DNA from: Patescibacteria group bacterium UBA5194
GTDB lineage: Bacteria > Patescibacteriota > Gracilibacteria > BD1-5 > UBA6164
Assembly: GCA_002412935.1 (NCBI GenBank)
Contig: DHWA01000055.1
Coordinates: 1 to 26,076 of the forward strand
Direction of reading: 5' to 3'
DNA: 26,076 nucleotides
The translations under genes and the position numbers were made by a program. This document shows, one piece after another, positions 1 to 8,839 of this stretch (its first letter is position 1; each line of letters starts with the position of its first letter). Under the pieces are notes generated by a model, which worked only from the letters and a program-made list of their open reading frames with translations, was not told the origin of the DNA and did not search any database.

Positions 1-295
1 GTACAGTTACATCATCTCAATCAAAATTAACCATAACAAATCAACAATTTGGATTATTATCACAACTTACTTTGAATTCTACATATGATGTTTTATTATC
101 ATCATCTGTATGAAACTCTTTTCATTTTTCTACTATTATAGGATTGTGATCTTTCCAATTCTCATCAAAACTAGAATTAGCTATATATTCATTTGCTATT
201 TGCAAAGCACTTTCATAGTTAAACTTTGAAACCGCATAAGAAACTCAAGAAAACGAGATAAACAATATAGCTACAAAAAGAAGCAATTTTTTCAT
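1..295 (-). CDS. secreted protein of unknown family, C-terminus beyond window
   Basis: The start at 295 opens a clear signal peptide: MKK, a hydrophobic core LLLFVAILFISF and a likely cleavage after SYA near residue 21. The remaining 77 or so residues are polar and acidic, with a motif CDNNPNCGFVMVNFDGDD near the window edge; the two cysteines could form a disulfide outside the cell. In-frame TGA codons stand at glycines, including in the signal peptide. The gene runs off the left edge, so length and C-terminal anchor are unknown. I do not recognise the family. A good promoter with a G7 spacer tract lies 50-76 bases upstream (345-371), which suggests switchable expression of a surface or secreted product. 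Confident as a gene, no function assigned. Confidence 0.75.
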
Positions 296-317
296 AGAAA
301 AAAGTTAATATATAAAA

Positions 318-338
318 GTAATTATTTTTGATAATTAC
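318..338 (-). other. stem-loop at the 5' end of the secreted-protein transcript or end of comEC
   Basis: Arms GTAATTAT (318-325) and ATAATTAC (331-338) form an 8-bp stem with a 5-base loop. Read on the minus strand it lies just after the -10 box of the promoter at 345-371, so it would start the leader RNA. It is followed by TTTT and later TTTTTT, so it could instead terminate comEC read-through. Confidence 0.4.
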
Positions 339-344
339 AGTTTC

Positions 345-371
345 ATTGTACCCCCCCAGTTATAAAGTCAA
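345..371 (-). promoter_or_regulatory. sigma70-type promoter with a G7 tract in the spacer
   Basis: On the minus strand a -35 TTGACT (366-371) and a -10 TACAAT (345-350) are separated by 15 bases, the last seven of which are G (plus strand C at 351-357). Seven identical G/C bases are striking in DNA this AT-rich. The spacer is two bases short of the 17-bp optimum, so gain of Gs would strengthen the promoter. The arrangement resembles the phase-variable porA promoter of Neisseria. It faces the secreted-protein gene starting at 295. The boxes are seen directly; the switching is inferred. Confidence 0.6.
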
Positions 372-419
372 AAAATAAAGTTTTTTTTCAGTTGACGAAA
401 ACAGGGTTTTGTTTGTATT

Positions 420-1901
420 TTAATTTCTCTCTTTTTTTCTATTCAAAATCAAAAATCACAAAACAATAAAATACACAATTTCTAAATAAAAAGCATAATT
501 TCAAAAATTAGCTTTAATAACAAAATTATCTAATCCTCAGAAAAAATGTATTACAAAAATATTCCATTTTAGTAAAATAAAAGAAAAAAATCATATTCAT
601 ATTCACAAAATAGGTACAAAAATATATAATATTATTGAGATAAATCATATAAGCATAATAATAGGTATATTCCATGATATTAATATATTTGATATTGGTG
701 TCAATAATGGAATCTGTCAAAAATTAAAAATTGATATTGGTAAAGTTAGTACCATAGCAGATAAAGTTATAATAAAACTTTCTTTTACAGCCAATATATT
801 TGGTAAAAATTTAAAAACTTTATCAAAAAATCCTTTTGTATACAAAATTCATAAAACTGCTAGAAAACTTAATTGAAAACTAATATCATAATTTATATAA
901 AATGGATTATATAAAATCATAATAAATAATGTTAAGAGCAGAATAGTTAAAGAATTATTATTTCTTCACATAATTGTTAACATATATCATAAAATTCACA
1001 TAATTCAAGCTCTTATAACAGATGCTTCTAATCATACAAATACACAAAATAAGACTAAAAAAGTAACAATAAGTATGGTTCTAAGAAAAACAGGTATAAA
1101 CTTAAATAAATATCATAAAAATATAATTAAAATAGTTATATTAAATCAACTTACTGCTACCATATGTGTTGTTCAAGAGTTATTAAAATCATCGCTTAAT
1201 TCTTTTGGTATATTTTCTCTTGCTCAAATTAAAATTCAAGAAAGAAAAATACCTTCTTCTTCTGGGTAAATTTTATTTATTATATTTAATATTTTTGTTC
1301 TAAATTTATCTGCAGAAACAAAAATATTATCTATCTTTTTTATTACTTTAAAATTATAAAGATAGAATTTAAAATAAACATTCTTTGATAATAAAAAATT
1401 CTTATAATTGTCTATACTGTCTACATTGTCTATATTTAATATTTGGCTATAGATAGACAATATATTTCATTTTTCCAATAATAAATTATTCGATATGTAG
1501 ACAAGTCAATATAGTTTTTTGTCTACATTAATTCAATCGATTTTATCGATTTTTACAATATAACTATTATAATTTTCATTTTTTTTATATAACTGTTTTA
1601 CTTCTAACTCATAATTATAATTTCTTAAATAGTATTTTTCTAAGAAAACTTCATTTTCTTTTATTTTATATAAATGTGAATTTGATATTAATAATCAAAA
1701 AATACTTCCTAAAATTATAAATAACAATAAAAATATATATCTTTTAACATATAATTTATACAATATTAAATTTATATAAATTATAGAAAAAAATGATAAA
1801 CAAATTGTTGTAAATAAAAAATCTTGTAAATAATTATTTATAAAAATAGTAATTATAAATGATACTAAAAAAACATTTAAAAAAGTATTTTTTGAGAACA
1901 T
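420..1901 (-). CDS. comEC: ComEC-type DNA uptake channel, short form
   Basis: A 493-residue polytopic membrane protein. The N-terminal third has two or three membrane segments and a charged region. The competence domain (PF03772) then follows, with its hallmarks: PEEEGIFLSGILIGAR, a T-T-H-M-V-A-V-S-G-F-N-I block, and a late FGQIPLLTPISNI segment followed by membrane helices. Known ComEC proteins conduct single-stranded DNA across the inner membrane in natural transformation. The protein stops after the membrane domain, so the C-terminal metallo-beta-lactamase domain of many ComEC proteins is absent. Glycines are mostly TGA. Three GTAGACA-type motifs plus near matches lie inside the gene. It follows a terminator (1917-1952) and is probably transcribed alone. 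The family assignment is secure; activity is inferred. Confidence 0.88.
1409..1433. repeat. three TGTCTAY motifs in exact 9-bp phase (in comEC)
   Basis: TGTCTAT at 1409, TGTCTAC at 1418 and TGTCTAT at 1427 repeat at 9-bp steps. In comEC they encode an I/V-D-x triplet run. See the finding on the GTAGACA motif. Confidence 0.7.
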
Positions 1902-1916
1902 AGTTTACTTTAATAA

Positions 1917-1952
1917 TAAAAAAGACCTGTCTTCTTAAAAAAGATAGGTCTT
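1917..1952 (-). terminator. intrinsic terminator after the Lgt-like gene
   Basis: Arms AAGACCTGTCTT (1922-1933) and AAGATAGGTCTT (1941-1952) pair over 12 positions with one G-T pair. Read on the minus strand the hairpin is followed by a T run (A run at 1917-1921 on the plus strand). It lies 25 bases past the stop of the Lgt-like gene and just before the comEC start. Confidence 0.75.
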
Positions 1953-1976
1953 AAGAAGATATACTGATTGTATAAA

Positions 1977-2774
1977 TTACTCTTTATTAAATATATTCAT
2001 AGTACCTTCAAAAGATGCAATCTTAATCATATTATAAAGAATTCTTCAAACAAAAAACAATAAAATTATTGCGCAAATTTGATTAAAATTTAGAAAGAAT
2101 TTTACACTAAATATATCATCTTTTCAGCTAAAAAATTCAAATATCAAAGAAATAGAAGCAAATGCTCATAATCCTAGATATCATATAAATCATTTAGTTT
2201 TTATATACATTTTCAATATATAAAGTGAAGAAAAAAGTAAAAACGATAAAATTGAATAAATTATAGGTAAAGGAAATATAGGAACTGTAAAAGGAACCAA
2301 TGAATTTGAATTACTATATTTAATTTCAATTCATAAATTAGTAGGACTTCAATAAACTTGTCCTCATAAAAATGCTCATATATAACCTAATACTAGAACA
2401 AAAGTAAAAGATAAAACAACACCATCTATATATTTTATAATATTTTCTTTTCTTATTTTTATATTTATAGCCAATATAAGAAAAAAACCAAAAATAGCTC
2501 AATATAATGAAAAATTATAATCACTCATTATAAAAAATTCAAAGAATTTTTTAATGAACTTCATATCGTTCCATTGTGATAATATATAAAATAATCTTGA
2601 GAAAATAAATGTAGAAATAAAAAACCACAAAATATTTGCTTTGAATAAATTAAAATCATAATTAAATCTAGATGATAATTTACCAAGCATCCGGTAAAAC
2701 AAAAAAAATATTATTGTTATACTAAATCAAAAAGTATAAATTCTAATGGAAAAAATCTCAAAAAAAGGATACAT
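1977..2774 (-). CDS. Lgt-like (prolipoprotein diacylglyceryl transferase family) membrane protein, degenerate signature
   Basis: A 265-residue protein with about seven hydrophobic segments. Its order matches Lgt: an N-terminal IFSIRIYTFGFSI stretch (compare the family's I-R-W-Y-G-L), an LYGAIFGFF segment, then LGYIGAFLGGQVYGSPTNLG where the family has R-x-G-N-F-x-N-G-E-x-x-G. The catalytic Arg, the Asn and the Glu of that motif are replaced (Y, A, Q), and the later R-H-P-x-Q-x-Y-E block reads FPLPIIYS. It may therefore be a divergent or non-catalytic paralogue. Codon 28 (2691-2693) is the only CGG codon in the window. A terminator lies just downstream and RNase Y just upstream. Membrane location is certain; the Lgt name is moderately supported. 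Confidence 0.6.
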
Positions 2775-2795
2775 AATTAATAATTAATAATTAAT

Positions 2796-4310
2796 TTATT
2801 TTGCATATTCAATAACTCTTTTTTCTCTTATAAGGTTTACCTTAACTTCTCATGGATAATTAATTTTTTCTTCTATACTTCTAGCAATTGTATGAGCCAT
2901 TTCTAGAGCCTCTAGATCTGAAATAATATCCGCATCTACAAAAATTCTTATTTCTCTTCATGCACTGATTGCATAAGCTTTACTAACTCAAGAAAAACTT
3001 TCAGCCAAATTTTCCATTTCTTTAACTCTTTTTATATATTCTTCTACAGCCTCTCTCCTAGCTCAAGGTCTTACAGAACTTATTACATCAGCTACTTGAA
3101 CTATTGCAGCTTCAATACTTATTGAACTAGAATCATTATGATGAGTTTCAACTATATCAATAACTTTTGCAGATAATCAATATTTTTTACATACTTTAGC
3201 TCATATTTCAGGATGAGTTCATTCAACATCATGATCCAAAGCTTTTCATATGTCATGAAGTAATCATCATAATTTAACGATTTCTGAATCAACTCCTAAA
3301 TCTTTTGCAATTGATGCAGCTATAACTGCAACCTCCTTGCTATGTTTCAATATATTTTGTCAATAACTTGTTCTAAATCTAAGTTTTCAAACTAAGGCAG
3401 CTATATCATCAGGAACTCAAATTATAGATAATTCATCTAATGCTGCATGTCATAATTCTTTTAACAATACATTTGCTTCTTCTCAAGTTTTTTGAACTAT
3501 TTCTTCTATTCTTGCAGGTTGAATTCTACCATCTTCAATAAGTTTTTCTAAAGATTTTTTAGCAACATACCTTCTATATAAATCAAAAGCTGATAAAAAT
3601 ACACTATTTGGAGTATCATCTATTATAAGTGCGACTCATGTAGCTCTTTCAAAAGCTGTTATATTTCTTCATTCCTTTCATATAAGTTTTCATTTTATAT
3701 CGTCTGATGGAATTTCTATAATTGTAGAAGTTGATTCATTTGTAACCTCTCAAGCATATTGTTGAATTGATTTTATAACAATTTCTTTAGCTACTTCTTT
3801 TTTTCTCTCTTCGATATTTTTTTTATGTTTATCTATCAAAGATAAAGCATCTTTTTCATACTTAATTTTTATCTGAGAAAGAAATAATTCTTTAGCTTCT
3901 TGTTCAGATAATTTAGAAAGTTCAGATAACTTATTTTCAAGTTCTCAGATTTTAGCGTTAAGGTCTTGTTTTTTTTCTTTTAAAGCATTTTCATGAAAGA
4001 TTAAATCATCTTGTTTTTTTCAAATTTCATCTAATTTTTTTTCTATTTTTTCTTCTCTTTCTATAATTCTTTCTTCTATTTTTTCAGCTTTTTTTATTAT
4101 ATCCAGACTTTCTTCTTTAGCTTCTTTTAATAATTTTTCCTGTTCCTTTTTTGTTTCTTGTAATATAATTTCTTTTTTCTTTTCAGCTTCCTTAACTAAA
4201 TTAACCGATTTCGAAGTTCATTTTTGTACCCTATTATTCTCAATAATAAATAAAATAACTGCTGATAAGGCCATTCAAAAAACGACCCAAATAATATTTA
4301 GTAGGTTCAT
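2796..4310 (-). CDS. rny: ribonuclease Y
   Basis: A 504-residue match over the whole family length. An N-terminal membrane anchor (about 4-23) is followed by a long charged coiled coil (about 35-180). The KH domain (about 195-260) carries its GKEG loop at 211-214. The HD domain has the metal-binding HD at 352-353 within LLHDIGKALDHDVEGTHPEI, and the protein ends IREKRVIEYAK as is typical. RNase Y is a membrane-bound endoribonuclease that starts mRNA decay. The Lgt-like gene starts 21 bases after its stop, so the two may be co-transcribed. The start at 4310 gives the expected anchor. A TTGACA box at 4341-4346 (minus strand) could be part of its promoter, but no good -10 is spaced from it. Confidence 0.95.
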
Positions 4311-4414
4311 AATTTTTAAAATTTATAAAATATTGTTGAATGTCAAATAACATATAAAGTGGAAAAGTTTTTAATATAAAAATTGTTTGTTCAATTCTAG
4401 TAAGTTTATCATAA

Positions 4415-4486
4415 CTTAATTTTGAGATTAAGTATTTTTATATTAAGTTTTTTTTTCAAAAAATCAAACTTAATATAAAAATACTT
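4415..4486. terminator. long perfect inverted repeat between rny and the methyltransferase gene
   Basis: Arms at 4430-4450 and 4466-4486 are perfect 21-base inverted complements (AAGTATTTTTATATTAAG...), with a 15-base loop. A smaller CTTAAT/ATTAAG stem (4415-4432) abuts it. It sits 13 bases past the stop of the minus-strand methyltransferase gene, so it most likely terminates or protects that mRNA. There is no clear T run after it in either direction, and the stem is much longer than a normal terminator. Confidence 0.5.
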
Positions 4487-4498
4487 CGTTTTTATATT

Positions 4499-5050
4499 TT
4501 ATTTAATAATCATCATAATCCCATCATCTTCATCAATAGGTATTATATTGTATTTTATATTGTTTTCTTCAACATAATCATATAAAGATAACATTTTATG
4601 TTTAAATTTTATAACATCATCTATTATTATAATTCCTCATATTTTTGTTTTATTCCAAACTAGCTCCAAAAAATCTTTACTTCTTTTTTTCATACCATCT
4701 ATAAATACAAAATCATATTTATCTTTTAATAATGGTATTATATCAAGAGCATTTCAAAGTAATGGATTGATATAGTCAATAACTCAAGCTTCTTTAAAAT
4801 TATTTAATGCATCTCAATATGATTTAGGGGAAAATTCAATTGTTGTGATATTTCATCATCACATATTTTTAAGTTCAAATGCAAAATTTATAGTCGAAAA
4901 ACCATTAGCTGTTCATATCTCAAGTATTTTTTTTACTTTTTTTATCTTTAAAAGATCTCTTAAAAAATTAGCATTTGTAAAAGTTATATTTGGTATATCA
5001 TTTTTTATTCAATGATTTTTCAATTCTTCTAAAAAATTTTTTTCATTCAT
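4499..5050 (-). CDS. O-methyltransferase-like SAM-dependent methyltransferase
   Basis: A 183-residue single-domain Rossmann protein. SAM-binding motif I is KKILEIGTANGFSTI, with both glycines and nearby residues as in the family. It is followed by an acidic strand end TTIE, a GNALDIIP segment, and YDFVFIDGMKK, then a G-G-I-I-I-I-D-D-V block. This order matches the O-methyltransferase/Methyltransf_24 families (caffeoyl-CoA O-methyltransferase-like). The substrate cannot be told. It starts 10 bases after the ftsX stop and is probably co-transcribed with it. Three consecutive TGA codons encode a G-G-G run, which would be fatal under the standard code. Confidence 0.8.
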
Positions 5051-5060
5051 TATTTTATTA

Positions 5061-5966
5061 TTACTGATTATTTATATATTTTTTAGATGAAAAATATCAA
5101 CTTAAAGCTCAAATTAATATAAAAATTATAAATTCAAAAAGAAGGATTATATTAAAATAATTAGATATAAAATCAAATGAATTATCTAATGAAAATATAA
5201 AATCTAAATTATTTAATAATATAACAAAAATAGTTGCAGAACCCAAAAAAGATAAAAATGTATAAATCATTCACTGAAAAACAAATGGTCAATGTATAAA
5301 AAAACTATTTCATCAAACAAGTTTTGTTATATATATCTCATCTCTATAATAATAAATAAAATTCCCTATAATAGAATAAACTATTATTGATATTGAAAGT
5401 AAAAATATACTTATTATAACGTAAAGTCATACTCTTAATATATTTAATACAGCAATAACTTTAATGATTCTTTTGTATTGAGCTTTATAATCTGTGAAAT
5501 TTTCTTTTTTTTCTTGTTTATCTCAATTATCCAACATATATATTTTTTTCTCTATATTATCATTTAATGATACATAATCATTAAGTCCCACATTTGAAAT
5601 AACAATAGTATTTGGTAAAGGATTTACATCTTCTAAAATTCCTACTAATTTAGGATCTTTTTGTTTTAATTCTTCTAATAATATTTCTTTACTTTTATAA
5701 TCTATTTGCACACTTTTTGAAACACTTTGCAAGCTATTCATTAAATCAATTACTTCTAAAGAGTTTTTATCATATGTGTCTCTCAAATAAAGAGAAATAC
5801 TAAGTTTTGAGTTTATAGAATCAATAAGTTTAAAACTTACATTATGTAAAACCAATAATATATTGATAAAAAACATAAGTAACATAAGTACCAATACCGA
5901 AGAAATAGATAAAAATTTATTTCTTAATATATTTTTTATAGAATATTTTAAAATACGATTGAACAT
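5061..5966 (-). CDS. ftsX: FtsX cell-division ABC transporter-like permease
   Basis: 301 residues. A cytoplasmic start (MFNRILKYSIKNILRNKFLS) leads to a first membrane helix (about 21-43), then a roughly 110-residue external domain with the FtsX pattern of two strands (ISLYLRDTYD, PNTIVISN), then three further helices. With FtsE, FtsX regulates peptidoglycan hydrolases at the septum from the inner membrane. FtsE is usually encoded immediately upstream, but here the upstream gene is the divergent queA, so the ATPase must be elsewhere. A TGA at residue 148 is read as Gly; under the standard code the gene would lose its last three helices. Confidence 0.85.
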
Positions 5967-6036
5967 CGAATTATTTATTAATAATTAAAATCGTTTCTAT
6001 ATTAACTAAAAAAATTTTTTTTTCAATTATTATTAA

Positions 6037-6063
6037 TTGATTTTTAATTTATTTTTTTATAAT
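6037..6063 (+). promoter_or_regulatory. probable queA promoter
   Basis: TTGATT (6037-6042) and a consensus TATAAT (6058-6063) are 15 bases apart, 34 bases before the queA start. A small hairpin (TCAATTA 6023-6029 with TAATTGA 6034-6040) overlaps the -35. AT richness makes chance matches likely, so confidence is modest. Confidence 0.4.
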
Positions 6064-6096
6064 ACTCATTAATACATAATCACTAACATCTAATAA

Positions 6097-7146
6097 ATGA
6101 AACTTTCTGAATTTGACTACATCCTTCCTAAAGAACTTATAGCACAAACACCTATTACTCCTAGAGATAGTTCAAGACTACTTGTTTTAGATAAAGCTAC
6201 TTGAGAGATTGAAGATAAAAACTTTTTTGATATACTTGATTATCTATGAGAAAATGATGTACTTGTGCTAAATAAAACAAAGGTTTTGAAAGCAAGATTA
6301 AAATGAGAAATAATAGTTCCTTGTCATCCTGAACTTGTTTCAGAATGACAATTAATCCCTTGCGAAATTTTTCTTCATAAACAAATCACTGACAATACTT
6401 GGGATTGTCTTGTATACCCTTGAAAAAAACTAAAAGTCTGAACAAAAGTGTATTTTGATAATTTAGAATGAACAATAAAAGAAATTTCAGAAAACTGAAG
6501 AATAGTTGAATTTAATAAATGATGAAGTGAATTTTTTGAAATAATTGAAAATATATGAGAAACTCCTATTCCTCCATATATAAAAGAAAAACTAGAAGAT
6601 GCTAGTAGATATCAAACAGTATTTTCAGAGGAAATATGAAGCGTAGCTGCTCCAACTGCAGGACTTCACTTCACTCCAGAATTACTTCAAGAGCTAGAAA
6701 AAAAATGAGTTAAAATAGAATATGTTATATTACATATAGGACTTGGGACTTTTAAATCTATTGATACTGAAAATATCCTTGATTATAATATTCACTCTGA
6801 ATACATAAGTCTAGATAAAGAAACTAGTAATAGATTAAATATTTATAAAAAATCTTGAAAAAATATTGTTTCTGTTGGAACAACTTCTACTAGAACATTG
6901 GAAAGTTTTGCTACAAAAACTTGAGAATTAACTTATTGAGAAAAAGAAACTACTCTCTACATCTACCCTTGATACAAATGGTTATTTGTAGATATTCTTA
7001 TAACAAATTTTCATCTACCTAAATCAAGTTTACTTGTTTTAGTATCAAGTCTAGCCTGACAAGAAAATGTAAAAAATGCCTATCGTCATGCAGTAGATAA
7101 TAAATACAGATTTTTCTCTTTTTGAGATGCTATGTTTATAAAATAG
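6097..7146 (+). CDS. queA: S-adenosylmethionine:tRNA ribosyltransferase-isomerase
   Basis: 349 residues, normal family length. It opens MKLSEFDYILPKELIAQTP, and carries RDSSRLLVLD, LNKTKVLKARL, VAAPTAGLHFTPELL, HIGLGTFKS, IHSEYISLD, SVGTTSTRTLES and NFHLPKSSLLVLVSSLAG, all QueA landmarks. The enzyme transfers and isomerises the ribosyl moiety of SAM onto preQ1-tRNA to make epoxyqueuosine in the wobble position. Residues about 76-86 (PCHPELVSEGQ) are an insertion not expected in QueA and come from a palindromic repeat at 6321-6351 read in frame. The gene ends in TAG, one of two in the window, and converges on fmt with 16 bases between them. Confidence 0.95.
6321..6351. repeat. TTGTCAT hairpin repeat inserted in queA
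   Basis: A 31-base near-perfect palindrome: TTGTCATCCTGAA (6321-6333) pairs with TTCAGAATGACAA (6339-6351) with one C-A mismatch, leaving a 5-base loop. Its length and frame keep queA open. It shares the TTGTCAT lead with the repeats at 18865, 19736, 25434 and 25571. Confidence 0.75.
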
Positions 7147-7162
7147 TTATATTTTTATCACA

Positions 7163-8107
7163 TTACAATATAGTATTTATAAAACTTTTATTACCATTTA
7201 TAAAATCTATTGAAGATATACTTTTTTTTCATTCCAATTTTAATCTTTCTATCAAAATTATTTTATTATCTGCACAAATAACTCATATTTGTTTATTTTC
7301 TAGTTTTATCACTTGCCCTGTTTTTCTACTTTCACTAGTATTATCTGCAATACTTATTTCCTCTAGATTTAGTTTTTTTCATTCAAAAAATGTATAAATT
7401 CATGGCCAATTATAATAAGCTCTAAATTTATTATAGATTTCAAAACTTGTTTCATTTTTAAAATTTACTAATCAATCTTCCTTTTCTATTTTTTTACAAT
7501 AAGTAGATTTTGAATCATCTTGTGGAATTCATTTTATTTTTCAATCAACAATTCAATTAAGGGTATCAAGCAAAATTTTTGGTCCTATTTTTTCAAATTT
7601 ATTAAATATATCTGAAGTTTTGTCTACATTGTCTACATCGATTTCCTCTATTTTAAGGATATCTCACTCATCCATTCATTCTGACATATACATAATTGTC
7701 AATCATGTCAACTTATCTCAATTTTTTAAACATTCTTGAATTGGGCTTGCTCAACGATATTTTGGTAATATACTTCAATGAATATTGATACATCCATATT
7801 TTGGTATATCAAGTATTTCTTTAGGAATTATTTTTCCATAAGCTACAACAACTATGAAATCTAAATCTAATGATTTTAACTTTTCAAAAAAATCTTCATT
7901 ATTTTTTAATTTCACGGGTTGTAAAACTTCTATATTATTATCAATTGAAAATTTTTTAATTGGTGTTTCTATTATATTTTTATCTCTTCCTACAGGTTTA
8001 TCAGGCTGACTCACAACCAAATGAATATTGATATTTTTACCAATATCTAAAACTCATTTCAATATATTTTTAGAAAATTCTCAAGTTCAAAAAAATGCTA
8101 GTTTCAT
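7163..8107 (-). CDS. fmt: methionyl-tRNA formyltransferase
   Basis: 314 residues. The N-terminal fold starts MKLAFFGTGEFSKNIL and continues VVSQPDKPVGRDKN. The formyl-transfer core follows: FIVVVAYGKIIPKEIL, then GCINIHGSILPKYRGASPIQ, which contains the family N-x-H and S-x-L-P-x-Y-R-G-A motifs, and MSEGMDEGDIL. The C-terminal domain includes AYYNWPGIYTFF. Fmt formylates initiator Met-tRNA with 10-formyl-THF; GlyA, five genes upstream in the same run, supplies one-carbon units. It is the last gene of the minus-strand run from 14171. Two TGTCTAC motifs sit at 7621 and 7630. Confidence 0.95.
7621..7636. repeat. two TGTCTAC motifs at a 9-bp step (in fmt)
   Basis: TGTCTAC at 7621-7627 and 7630-7636, same orientation, 9 bases apart. 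On the coding strand they spell V-D-N-V-D-K. Confidence 0.75.
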
Positions 8108-8130
8108 AATATTTTATTATTTAGTAATTA

Positions 8131-8838
8131 TTAATAATTCCCAATTTTTATACTTTTTTCCAATCATCCTTTTTCAAAAAATAAATAAACTTCTTTTGTA
8201 TCCCACAAGGTAGTTCAAGAATAAAATTGTAGTTTTGAATTAATGTTTTTTAATACAAAATTATTTGAAGATAATCAGGTTTTATCTATTTTTGTATTTG
8301 CTTGTATAAAATTTGTAAATACTCAAGAGTTATCTAAATTATCTTCACTTAAGTAAAAAATCCCTAGATCAAATTCTTGTCAAACTAATTTTGTTTTTAT
8401 ATCATAACTTTGGGCATAATCCATTTTTCATGTAAAAGTATTTTGTTGATCTATCATTTTTTCTTTTATCAATCTATTATCAACAAACAAAGATATAATC
8501 CAATATCAACTATTTGTTTGATTTGTTGTCATAGTAAAGCTTTTTGTAACTGAATCTAAATTTAGATATAGTTCATTTTTTTTTATTATTTGGTTTGTTT
8601 TATACAATAAATAATCTTTTGATCATGAAAAAAACATTTCATAATCATAAATTTTTTTATCTTCTACTTTTTTATTCAATTCTTTAATCTTTGTATCTAT
8701 AAATGATAAATCTTTTTCAACTCTTTTTGAATCAATAAAATTATTAAAATAATTTACTCAAGAAATAGATAAAAGAGATATTATCATTACTACAAATAAT
8801 ATTTCAACAAATGTAAATGCCTTATTTTCCTTTTGCAT
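8131..8838 (-). CDS. type IV pilin-like protein (prepilin N-terminus)
   Basis: 235 residues. MQKENKA is followed by FTFVEILFVVMIISLLSISG, a class III prepilin leader and helix: cleavage would fall before F, with glutamate at position 5 of the mature protein. The residue before the cut is Ala rather than the usual Gly, which pilin peptidases sometimes accept. A predicted helical neck (about 35-60) leads to a C-terminal domain of about 170 residues with no recognised family and no cysteine pair. The size suggests a minor pilin or pseudopilin. It starts 1 base after the stop of the WecA-like gene, so translation may be coupled. No other pilus gene is adjacent. The prepilin motif is clear; the exact role is not. 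Confidence 0.8.
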
Positions 8839-8839
8839 A

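Noticed and set aside
7147..7162. Bidirectional terminator between queA and fmt
   Set aside because: Only 16 bases separate the two stops and no stem can be drawn there.
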